This document shows positions 43,510-52,823 of a DNA stretch of 63,147 nucleotides, piece after piece. Each line of letters starts with the position of its first letter. Positions within the stretch are counted from its first letter, which is position 1. The stretch is taken from contig WELA01005328.1 in the NCBI GenBank assembly GCA_009602735.1, positions 1,094,743 to 1,157,889 of the forward strand. Direction: 5' to 3'. The notes below the pieces were generated by a model that worked only from the letters and a program-made list of their open reading frames with translations, searched no databases and had not been told where the DNA came from. The position numbers and the translations under genes are program-made. The stretch comes from Mesotaenium endlicherianum. Lineage: Eukaryota; Streptophyta; Zygnematophyceae; Zygnematales; Mesotaeniaceae.

Positions 43510-45181
43510 CTAGGGGGTTGTTCCTGGGGCTTCAGGATCAGGAGATTGAGATCTGGACCTAGATCTGGACAGCCCTCTAGGTCTGTCAGCTGGCCTTCTA
43601 AAGAACCCCGTTTGTTTTAAAGTTGGACCTCGAGGAGAACGAAGGATGGTAGCCTGCTCTTCAACCACTTGGGTGTTGATCCCCACATAGACAGGCATTT
43701 CAGTAAGATGCTGAAATACATTGGCAAGAGATACATGCCCCTGAGCGAAGGGAGAGGCCGGCATACCTCTGGCCACCCCGCGTGTCCCTCTTCTGGCATC
43801 CCTGTCCTCTGGGGATTTCTGCCTTTGTCTGCTGCCAAGTACAGTCAGATCAACTTCTTCCCCTGCTTGGGCAGGTGGGCTGGGGGAGCGAGTGCGTGGT
43901 TCAGTTACCTCTATGGCCGGGGTCAAATGCCATATTCCTGATCTTGGCTCCTGAGGAAGCCCTGCTCTTGCCTGCCCCTGGGTGTCCTGAGTACCAGCTC
44001 CTGATGCTTCTCCTCTGCCTTGTTCTTCTTCCTCATCCTCCTCATCTTCCTCCTCTGAGAGGGTAAGAGTCTCGTCCACTAAGTCGTCCTGCTCCTTGGT
44101 AGACATGGAGTAGTCTACTGACCTCCCTTTCTTAGGGCGCGCCGGAGGTTGCTTGGCCTTCAGCCTGCTGATATCTATCCGGCCTGCATTCTTCGCCTAT
44201 TTGACGAAGGCATGCTTTTCCTTAGAGAAGCAGTCTTTTCCCCTCCTCCTGTGCTCTTTGGTCTCTGCATTCATATGGCTCAAGCAGCCATTCAACCTGG
44301 GGTCCCATGGGGCAATGTGAGGTGGTAGGATGAGGTAGGCGTCTAGGCCATAGTGGAAGTCATCCGATTGGGCTTGGTCACAATTCTGCTTTTTGTTTGT
44401 GACGGTCATCCACCTCCAGTCTGTTGGCTGCTGGTAGTACTGGGGTCCATGCTCAACCTTCCTCTGTTAACACGGGAACCAGTGGGGAGAGAATAATCTG
44501 CTGTCCTGCTTCCCTGGCCAAGTACTCCCAGCTCCTTCTCTCAACTTCATTGTAAGCTGGCAGTAGCGTGAGGTAGAACACCGTATCCTTAAAGCTATTG
44601 GGCCGCATGCTCACCATCCTGATGAGTCTCTGATCTCCCACTATTCCCGGTATTGGTTCTCTGAATCATCTGCAAGGTACCGGGTTTGCTCTGCTGTATA
44701 GCCCACCATCTTGGCATAATCTTCGTAGAGGACCACACCAGTGTGTCTCAATGTATCTATCCAGTGCTGCAGCTCCTTCCCTCTGTAGCAGTGTTGTCTG
44801 TTCTAGCTTGTTGATTTCCTGGGCTGCCAGCAATGCTTCCTTCAGGTTATCAAAGTTTTGGCCACCCACCACAATAAACCTGTAAGTGGCCAAGCTCTCT
44901 TGCTTGTCCGCTTGAGCCTCTTTCCTTCTCTCCTCCTCTGCCGCTGCCGCTTCCTCTTGTTGTTTCTTCTGTCTCTCCTCCTCAGCTTTCCTGAGGTTTT
45001 CCGCATCCTGATCCTTCTTCCTCTGTGCCTCTTCTGACGCCTCTTGCTGTCTGCGGACCCTTTCTTGTTCTCTCCTGGTGAGGGACGTCGCCGCCAGCTC
45101 CTTCTGGTATTGTTCCATTGTCCTCCTGACTTCTTCTGCCTTGCACTTTCTGTCCTCCTTTTGTGTGGTGGGAGCCATCGT
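43510..45181 (-). pseudogene. G1 copy 3 accessory ORF
   Basis: Starts MAPTTQKEDRKCKAEEVRR (45181), followed by a coiled-coil stretch (RKAEEERQKKQQEEAAAAEE), the VERRSWEYLAREA block, a DWRWMTVTN-type block near 44400, an acidic run EEEDEEDEEEEQ and HVSLANVFQHLTEMPVYVGI near the C-terminus. Frame changes near 44650, 44430 and 44190 break it. Its N-terminal coiled coil differs in sequence from copy 1 but has the same character. Confidence 0.7.
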
Positions 45182-45550
45182 GCATATGTAACCAGGCACA
45201 AGTTAGTAGGATATCGACTTTTGTCATAGGAATTGCAGGAAGGAAGTAAGTTCGTATTAGTATGGTGGATTCGCTCCTGTTTACCTTACAGGGTGATTGC
45301 TAGGAGTTGACGTAGTTGCGGTGCGCTAGACATAAACGTATAAATGTCTTTTAAGGTGCGTTAAGTGATGTATTGCTGTGCGAGGCCCTTTTTCCTTCCG
45401 CCCAAGGTGCTGTATGTGGGCCAGGCTGTCCCTTCTGTCACTATGCTGAGACTTAGGATTCACATAACCGTCCCATTTGTCACTATGCTGACAATTAGGG
45501 TTCACACATAACTATTCTTTTCTCGCTCTCGCACACTAACTGTCATATGT

Positions 45551-45588
45551 TTTCCCCTCCAACTTAAAGGGAGACAGGACCTCCTGTC
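45551..45588 (-). promoter_or_regulatory. Internal polypurine motif and hairpin (copy 3)
   Basis: TTTCCCCTCCAACTTAAAGG, then GACAGGA-CC-TCCTGTC (45573-45588), a perfect 7-bp stem. Same position relative to pol and the accessory ORF as in copies 1 and 4. Confidence 0.6.
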
Positions 45589-45625
45589 ACCTTCCCGTGT
45601 CAAGTGAAATGACCGTTATGGAGGG

Positions 45626-46069
45626 GCTCCAGCCGCCTGAAGGTGGAACCGTTTCAACGCCCCTTTGGCATTGGTCAAATGGTCCTTAAATTCTTAACTT
45701 TCCCCAGAGGCATCGTAACCCTTCAATCAAATGAGGTACTTCATGACATATTTAGACGATCGACGAACCGAGCGCGCGTCTAAAATCTCCTCAACCTCAT
45801 ATTCCTCAGGGTCACCGTCCCGGACAGCGGGGACCGGTCCCGATTGGACAGGTAACCGACCTGTGAACAGTGTATCACCTTTGATGTATGGATCCAGGAA
45901 GGACACATTAAAGACCGGGTGACCCTTGTATCCTGCTGACATGTTCAGTTTGTAAGCATTCTGACCGACACGGCGCACCACCGAATATGGACCGACCCAG
46001 ATTGGACCAAGCTTTTTCTTGACCACACCAGGGAGGTACAGGTGCTGAGAATGCAGTTTGACCAAATCG
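45626..46069 (-). pseudogene. G1 copy 3 pol fragment: integrase tail and chromodomain
   Basis: DLVKLHSQHLYLPGVVKKKL, then NVSFLDPYIKGDTLF and a chromodomain start YEVEEILDARSVRRSSKYV. The frame is broken after VMKYLI. Truncated at 46069. Confidence 0.8.
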
Positions 46070-46479
46070 GCTGGCATTGTTAGGGCAAAATATGCCTTCT
46101 GTCATTGCGCCCTGTCCTGAACTTGAAATGCTCTGAAACTCAAGACTCTGGTAGAACATCTTACAACGCCCAGTTTGAGACCTAGTTTGCAGAATTTGGA
46201 GAAGCATAGAAGGACTTATGATTTTCAGAAGTTTCTGCACAGATTTGGAGGAGTGCCTACTCTCTCAGCCCTCAACGACACTCCAGAAATTAGAATGCTC
46301 TCAAATTTGATGACCTGGTAGAGTTCTCCGACGCGGTCTATTTGGCACTCAAATTTTCAGATTTGGAGCAGTTCTGTGGACGCTATGAATTTTTGAATTT
46401 GTGGCAGATTCTGGGCCAACTTGTACAATTTTCTTTATCATTAAGGAGTAGGCTAGCCAATAAGGTCACACCACCCACG

Positions 46480-46620
46480 ACCTTGCCTAGTCTACCTTAC
46501 ATGTGTAGCACCTGACTTGGCGCCTTGGACTAATCCTCTTCACATGTGTGGCATCTGACTTGAAGCTGTTGACTAGTCTGCTCCACATGTGTAAGACCTT
46601 ACTTGACGCGCCGAGACGTC
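46480..46620. repeat. Tandem ~43-bp repeat, three copies
   Basis: ACATGTGT recurs at 46499, 46542 and 46585, each followed by a similar CTGACTTG... and GACTA segment. It lies just upstream of the LTR at 46643, so it may be the 3' internal region of that element. The stretch 46070-46480 holds no gene I can recognise. Confidence 0.6.
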
Positions 46621-46642
46621 GCTTTTTCGGTCGGGGAGGTGA

Positions 46643-47143
46643 TGTAGTGATTTGAGTTATAATATATTAGTTTGCATATATTTTAATGTTTTCAAATATA
46701 TTTGGAGTAGAATTGTGTGGATTCAAGTTTGAATAGGTACTCTAGTGACTTGGTTCATGTCCTTTGAACCTTCCAAGGCATTTTTGAAGTTAGAGGAAAG
46801 ACATAGAAGAACTCCATGTGGCAAAAGTCAAACGTGCCATTTTTAGGTCAAACGGACATGTGTACATTATTCTAGAAAGAGGTGGCAAGTATTGGGATGT
46901 GTTGGGTGCCAACACATCAACATACACCTTCCTAGAAATTACTTATGTAGCAAGTATATAAACAAGAGCTAGAACATAGAAAGACATTCCAGAATCACAC
47001 TTGTACTTGCCAAATTCCAGAAATATATTAACTTTCAAGAAGCCATCTCTCTTTCAAGAAGCTACCACTTGTGCTCAGATCCTTGTCTTGAATAGATAAA
47101 GTATTCTATTTTACTAAGTACTTTATCTATCTGTTTCACTACA
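46643..47143 (+). repeat. LTR of a third LTR-element family
   Basis: 501 bp from TGTAGTGA to TCACTACA, with 8-base terminal inverted repeats. A TATATAAAC box lies at about 46956. A purine-rich GGGGAGGTGA precedes the left edge, as before a 3' LTR. No target duplication is evident. The other LTR is not in the window. Confidence 0.55.
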
Positions 47144-47789
47144 GTTTGATTAAGTTATTTTGATTCTAAGTATTTTGGATAATGCACGTACACAGATTTC
47201 GGATTTACGACCAGTCGTTAATACAAACAAACAGTCGTAAAAGTCAAACGACACATAACATGCAAAGCGACTTTGCATCCGAGCGGATTCAAACCCGCAA
47301 CCTGTCGTTTGAAACGTTCACACCTAACCGATTGGCGAAGTAGTTTTTATAACTACCGATTCATGACAAAAATCATGTGTACGCGACTACGCGAACATTC
47401 GCGACTTTTTGTAAAGTTGCGAGAACGCGAAAACGCCCGTTTGGCGCAGAACGGTTTTTTGGAAACTGTCGAAAAGTCTCCAAACGGCCAAACGGCGCGT
47501 TTCGAGCATTCAGCCGAAATGGGTCGTACCCCTTTGCCTGTTTTCGTTGACATGAACCAGTGGCCTAGGTGGTGATTCGAAGCACTCCAGTGCCTCATGT
47601 CGTGCAGGTGTAAATATCTGCAGAGTCATTGTGAGTGCAACTCTCACAAGCACACATTCTACGTTAGTTTTCATTTTCGATTTCTCGAGGATTTGTCAAT
47701 TTGCACAAGTTTATAGATTTTCTTTCCAATTCAATTAAATATTCCTTGAATACCGAGGAAGGATCCTCTCAAAAAGCAAAAACGTTACA
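47144..47789. other. Unassigned region with tRNA-like segment
   Basis: Apart from the tRNA-like piece at 47275-47345, I see only short inverted repeats such as CGCGAACATTCGCG near 47390. No coding sequence. The right end abuts G1 copy 4. Confidence 0.4.
47275..47345 (-). other. tRNA-like sequence (SINE head or tRNA pseudogene)
   Basis: On the minus strand an A-box-like CGCCAATCGGTTAGGTG (47322-47338) is followed, about 25 bases on, by a B-box-like GGGTTTGAATCC (47285-47296). D-arm pairing is good. The anticodon stem is poorly paired and the T-stem has only four clean pairs, so it is not a credible functional tRNA. Confidence 0.35.
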
Positions 47790-48153
47790 CATTGCGACAT
47801 CTCTGGGCATACTTGAAGGCCTCCTCCAGTAGATCAAAGCCCTTGCCCAGCACTGTGTAGCGGTAGCTGCTGATTCTCCTCTGTTCTTCTTTAGCCTGCT
47901 GCCTCCGCCTCTCGTCAGCTTGCCTCTCCTACTCTGCCTTCTTAGCCTCCTCTGCAGCTTGTCTGTTCAGTTCTTCCTGCTTCAGCCTGGCCTGTTCTTC
48001 CTCCTCCTTCTTCTGTGCCTCCCGCTGTTGTTGGAGTCATTGTGATTCCCAAGCGGAGATGGAGGATGATTTGGTGTCGCCACGGAATTGCAAGTATTCT
48101 GCATGTGTCTCTTCCGCTCTACTCTTCCTCTTGAGTTCCGACTTCTGAGTCAT
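47790..48153 (-). pseudogene. G1 copy 4 accessory ORF, N-terminal part
   Basis: Starts at 48153 with MTQKSELKRK-type sequence, followed by the E/K/Q-rich coiled coil. It reads CAG where copy 1 has its second TAG. Ends at the truncation. Confidence 0.65.
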
Positions 48154-48442
48154 CCTGCTCAATCAAAAATACAATGCAGTTAGTGAAGTCATAATACTTT
48201 GCCGCTATTGAGTATCCTTGGTGGAGAAGAACGTGGTAGGGAGAGTTCCGAGTGTGTAATACCTTGTGTGAGTGAGTATAAGAGGAGACTTGAGTCAAAG
48301 AGAAAATGTGAGTGTGAGCGCAGGTTGAGTGTGTAGAATGGTTATATAAAAAGGTGCTTGGCTGATCCCGAGACAAAAGACACTCCCTCCACCAAGGTGG
48401 GCTGCCTATCACAACTGTCACTAACTGTCACTAACTGTCACG

Positions 48443-48479
48443 TTCCCCTCCAACTTACATGGAGACAGGACCTCCTGTC
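48443..48479 (-). promoter_or_regulatory. Internal polypurine motif and hairpin (copy 4)
   Basis: TTCCCCTCCAACTTACATGG, then GACAGGA-CC-TCCTGTC (48464-48479), a perfect 7-bp stem. ACTGTCACTA is repeated in tandem just upstream. Confidence 0.6.
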
Positions 48480-48506
48480 ACCTTCCCATGTCTACTGAAA
48501 TGACAG

Positions 48507-51500
48507 TTAGGGAGGTTGGCCAACCGCTCGAAGGTGGAACCGCTTCAACGCCCCTTTGGCATTGGTCAGTTGGTCTTTAAATTCCCAAGTGTCCCCTGAG
48601 GCATTGTACCCGTTCCATCTGACCAGGTGCTTCATGACATATTTAGATGATCGACGGATAGAGCGAGCGTCGAAAATCTCCTTGACCTCATAATCCTCAG
48701 GGTCACCATCCCTGACAGCGGGGACCGGTCTCGGTTGGACAGGTAATCGACCTGTAAACAGTGTGTCACCTTTGATGTACGGTTCCACGCAGGAGACATT
48801 AAAGACTGGGTGACCCTTGTATTCTGCTGACATGTTCAATTTGTAAACATTCTGACCGACCCGGCGCACCACCAAATATGGATCGACCCAGACCAGACCA
48901 AGCTTTTTCTTGACCACACCAGGCAGATACAGGTGTTGAGAATGCAGTTTGACCATATCGCCCTTAGAAAATGTCAGCTCTTGACGGTGCTGATTAGCGT
49001 ATTTTTGTTGATTTTCGTAGGCTTTGTGCAGGTTCTGTTGGACTTTTGACAGGGTGTCAGCAAACTCCTGAGTTAACTGGAGAGAGGCCGGATTGTCAAT
49101 TTCTTCAGGGTGAGTTAAAGACTCCCCTAGTACATCTAAAGGAGACTTAGGGACTCAGGCTGAGTTCAGAAGGAGTCTTGCCCGTTGACGCGTGCACCGC
49201 ACTGTTGACCGCAAATTGAATTTGAGGCAACAGGTCATCCCAATTATCTTGTTTTTGGTTAATGTATGCTCTCAGCACCTCCTGCAGAACTCGATTAGTT
49301 CTTTCAGTCTGCCCATCAATCTGAGGGTGGTTTGCTATGCTGAGCAACTATTTGACTCCCATCAACCCCATTGAAGCTCTCCAAGGCTTAGAGGTAAATT
49401 TTGAGTCTCTGTCTGAGATGATATTAGAGGGTAGCCCATGTTAGCATACTACATGGTTGTAGAACTGTCTCGCTGTTTTAAGTGCAGTTACTTTGACAGT
49501 TGTGGGGATGAAAATGACCATTTTTGTCAATTTATCCAATACTACCAGTATCAAATCATGCCCATTAGCAATTCTTGGTAGTGTTACCACCCGATCCATC
49601 GATATTGTTTCCCAACGTCCAGCTGGCATGGGCAGTGGTTGTAAGAGACCCCCGGGTGGTGTGTCCTTAGACTTATTTCTCTGACACTGATTATATGACT
49701 TAACATATTTCAAGATCTCCCGAGGCAACCCATCCCAATGATAATTTTTTGCCAGTTTGCCAACAATTTTGGCCTGCCCCAAATGCCCACCCAGTAAACT
49801 GTCATGTGCTTGACTCAGTAAGAGAGACCTTATTTCCAAGTTATTAGGAATGACCAGTTTCAGCCTGCCTGAAGTGGTTTCAGTCATCCAGACCCCTCCC
49901 TTAAGCTTATACCCGAGTGCAATAGCAGGACACACACCATCCGTGGGGCTAGGTTCAAATGTTGGGTCAAAAGGTAGGCTTTCCTAAGTTGTTCAAAGAA
50001 GGACCTTTTCGCCTTTAGTGAAGTGAGTGCACAAAGGACATTATCTACAGCATGCTGATTAAAGTTCCTTTCTTGCAAGTCAGGTCTTCTAGAGAGTGCA
50101 TCAGCAGGATTCAACTTCCCTGGTTTGTAGTCGATCTGGACTTGAAATTGCTCCAGCATCTGGCTCCAGCGGTTCTCCCTCCTTGACAGCTTGGACTTCT
50201 TCTGAAAGTGAGTCAGAGCTAGATGATCTGTAATCACCTTAAAAACTCTACCATGTAAGTATGCTCTTCATTGTTTGAGCACATGAATGATAGCAAGCAA
50301 CTTTTTATCATGCACCGAAGAGTTAATTTCAGCTGGGTTGAATTTCATACTCATACAGCACAAGGTGCCACTCTTGCTGTCCCTTACCATCCTTTGTGGT
50401 TTTGTCAGCAGGCTGCAACAAAATAGCATCCATGGCAAAGTCAGAGGCATCAGTAACCACCTACACAGGTTTGCTGGGGTCATACACGGCTAGCACTGGG
50501 GCAGAACAAAGAGCATCTTTAAGGGTCTGGAAGGCAACCTGCTGCTCTTCCCCCCACACATACCCGATGTCTTTCTTAGTAAGGTCAGTCAGTTTACTGG
50601 CCTTTGTGGAATAATTATCAATAAATCTCCTATAGTAGTTAGCCAACCCGAGGAAGGATCTAACTTCAGAGACAGACTGTGGTACTGGCCAGTCCCTTAT
50701 GGTCTGGACTTTCTTAGGATCCACACTGGTGCCCTCTTTACTGACAACGTGGCCTAAGAATTCAATACTTTCCTTGAAGAAATCACACTTGCTCACTTTA
50801 ACATATTATTGATTTCTTTCCGGAGTGTCCATGACTTTCTTTAAGTGTTCAGCATGCTGAGCTTCACCTTTAGAGAAAACTAAAATATCGTACAGGAAGA
50901 CTTGTACAAACTTGATCAGGTAAGGTTTTAAAATGTCATTCATAGCACCCATGAAGGTTGCAGGAGCATTAGTCAGTCCAAATGACATCATTTTAAATTC
51001 ATAGTGTCCATAACGTGTGCGGAAGGCAGTCTTGAGTCCATCCCTCTCAGCAATTCTGATTTGATAATAACCACTCTTGAGATCTATTTTACTGAAAACT
51101 CAAGCACCAGACAGAATTGATAAAGCAAGTCCTCGATTCTGGGTAAAGCATACTTGTTCTTTACTGTAATTCTGTTAAGAGCTCTGTAATCAACGCACGT
51201 CCGCATACTTCCATCCTTTTTCTTAACAAATAGGATGGGTGCGTCGTATGGTGATTTATTGGGGGAAATATAACTATTTTCCTCAAGCTCTGCAATCAGT
51301 GTTTTCAACTCTTTGCTCTCCACATAAGACAAGCCATAAGTGCGTTGCCAAGGTGGCTGACTCCCAGGTAATAAATCAATCCTATGATCTACATCCCTCT
51401 TAGTGGGCAGTCCTGGAGGCATATTTAAAACAACCGTGTATTGAGCAACAATTTTTGCAGCAGGAGGGTGCTCCGGAGGGCTTATCTTTTTCTCCACCAC

Positions 51501-51535
51501 TTCTTTAGGTTGAGGAGGTACCTCTCTTAGCAACA
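48507..51535 (-). pseudogene. G1 copy 4 pol, degenerate
   Basis: RT with [19 protein letters not shown] and [15 protein letters not shown], in which the first catalytic Asp of the FLDD motif is Tyr. RNase H is damaged. Integrase zinc finger YNQCQRNKSK and NVYKLNMSAEYKGHP, then a chromodomain (YEVKEIFDARSIRRSSKYV, WNGYN, DTWEF). Several frameshifts. An inactive relic. Confidence 0.83.
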
Positions 51536-51672
51536 TGTCGTGCGTTAAGAGATCGGGTGCGCCTTGTCGGCATAAGCAACACACAATAGACAAGCAGGCT
51601 TTGCTGCAATGAAGTCTATAATACAAATGGCTTTATAGCCAAGAAGGGAGTCAAGCGTCAAATGTTTTAATT
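51536..51672 (-). repeat. 137-bp direct repeat, outer copy
   Basis: Starts TGTCGTGCGTTAAGAGATCG and ends GTTTTAATT on the plus strand. It differs at about two positions from 52674-52810. It contains GGCTATAAAGCC on the minus strand. Confidence 0.9.
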
Positions 51673-51996
51673 AAGGGAAGTGTACTCTCCAGAGTGAGCA
51701 CCTCAAGACTGTAATCTGGTAGGAAAACAACTAATGAAGTATGGCCCAAAAGATCACTGGAAGCACATCATGATCTTCAGAGTAGTCCTATGGCAAGGGT
51801 TTAAGCTGTGACTTTGCTCACCACTTGTGAAGTTCTTCAAGTGACTGGAAGCCGGGAGGGCTTGCTCCTCACAAGAGAGTTACTAAGTGGTCCTGAAAAC
51901 ACAAGAGGTAAAAGTGTAAGCTTTACTGATAATCTCTGTTGCTTACACCTGGCATAATGGACTTCTAAAAGATGTCTCTTCTAGGGACATCTCTAG

Positions 51997-52004
51997 TATT
52001 TATA
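51997..52004 (-). promoter_or_regulatory. Candidate TATA box in the LTR
   Basis: TATAAATA on the minus strand, in GGAGTATAAATACTAG. A suitable core promoter for the element's RNA if 51536-52810 is the LTR. Confidence 0.45.
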
Positions 52005-52673
52005 CTCCTGGAAATCCGGCGGGGTACGCGGCGGATCCAATGCATGTAGTCACTCTAGGAGGCTTTCCTATGTCCACTAATGTGTACAAGGCATGTACTA
52101 GCACTCCTATAGGCTAAGCATAACTCAAACCAATCAAAGCAAGGTGCGTAGGATATGCTACATGTCCCTCATTGGCCGAGCTTACCTTGGATGATTCTAC
52201 CTAGATAGCGCCTCAAAAGTGGATCTGAAAATTGAGGAAGCTTCCTCTAGGAGTAGGTGATGCAGTCACCAAGTTATAGCCTCAATGATGCACATATACT
52301 ATGGAAATGCAAAGCTTATGTAGGCTAAGGGGCTCGCGGATTTGTGCGCACAAGCTAGGGGTTTTAGGGGGTCACGAATAGGCAAGAATGTGCACATTGA
52401 AACACAAATTGCCCTTTGGTGAGGATCCGCTAGGGGCCGGTAGGTGACGCGGACTAGATCGCTCATATCTCGCGCGATACATGACCAAATGACGCGAACC
52501 CGGTGCCATTCGGAAGGTGACTCGACGCGCTACACTTTGGTGACTTGGAAATTGAGAAAAGGTCAACGTATGGATGCGTAAAGTCTATGCAAAGTCGGCC
52601 TTCCTAGGTTGATGGTTCACACATGTGGAGCTCGGTTTCGTGCGGCAACCTCGACTCAATAAATCATGACAGC

Positions 52674-52810
52674 TGTCGTGCGTTAAGAGATCGGGTGCGC
52701 CTTGTCGGCATAAGCAGCACACAATAGACAAGCAGGCTTTGCTGCAATGAAGTCTATAATACAAATGGCTTTATAGCCAAAAAGGGAGTCAAGCGTCAAA
52801 TGTTTTAATT
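52674..52810 (-). repeat. 137-bp direct repeat, inner copy
   Basis: Same sequence as 51536-51672 with about two substitutions, directly next to the C-run that is the polypurine tract on the minus strand. Confidence 0.9.
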
Positions 52811-52820
52811 CCCCCCCCAG
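52811..52820 (-). promoter_or_regulatory. Polypurine tract of the methyltransferase element
   Basis: CTGGGGGGGG on the minus strand, four bases after the pol stop codon at 52824 and directly before the LTR-like sequence. Confidence 0.65.
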
Positions 52821-52823
52821 CTC

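Larger units (their letters stand above)
42681..46069 (-). mobile_element. G1 copy 3 (3' half)
   Basis: In element orientation: end of integrase and chromodomain (46069-45626), internal hairpin/polypurine motif, accessory ORF, 3' signal, 3' LTR (43397-42681). The 5' part is missing; at 46069 the sequence changes to unrelated DNA. Its LTR abuts copy 2 pol, so it was probably inserted into copy 2 and later lost its other half. Confidence 0.82.
47790..51535 (-). mobile_element. G1 copy 4 (interrupted by the methyltransferase element)
   Basis: Minus strand: pol from the protease-RT linker (51535) through RT, RNase H, integrase and chromodomain, then the internal hairpin and the coiled-coil start of the accessory ORF. 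The left end stops at about 47790 inside that ORF. The right end stops at TTAGCAACA, where other copies continue with GACAGAAC; the GC-rich element starts exactly there. Confidence 0.85.
51536..52810 (-). repeat. Probable 3' LTR of the methyltransferase element (1275 bp) with 137-bp repeats at its ends
   Basis: Bounded inside by the polypurine tract and outside by the insertion point in copy 4. A TATAAATA box lies at 52004-51997 in element orientation, about 800 bp from the LTR start, as expected for U3/R. Its first and last 137 bases (52674-52810 and 51536-51672) are near-identical direct repeats. It may therefore instead be two short LTRs around 1 kb of other DNA. No coding sequence. Confidence 0.6.

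Noticed and set aside
47275..47345. Selenocysteine or suppressor tRNA (loop TTTCAAA would give anticodon TCA)
   Set aside because: The anticodon stem does not pair and the T-stem is weak. The TCA reading is most likely chance in a tRNA-derived repeat.
48415..48442. Short tandem ACTGTCACTA units as a CRISPR-like array
   Set aside because: Units are about 10 bp with no spacers, inside a eukaryotic retrotransposon.
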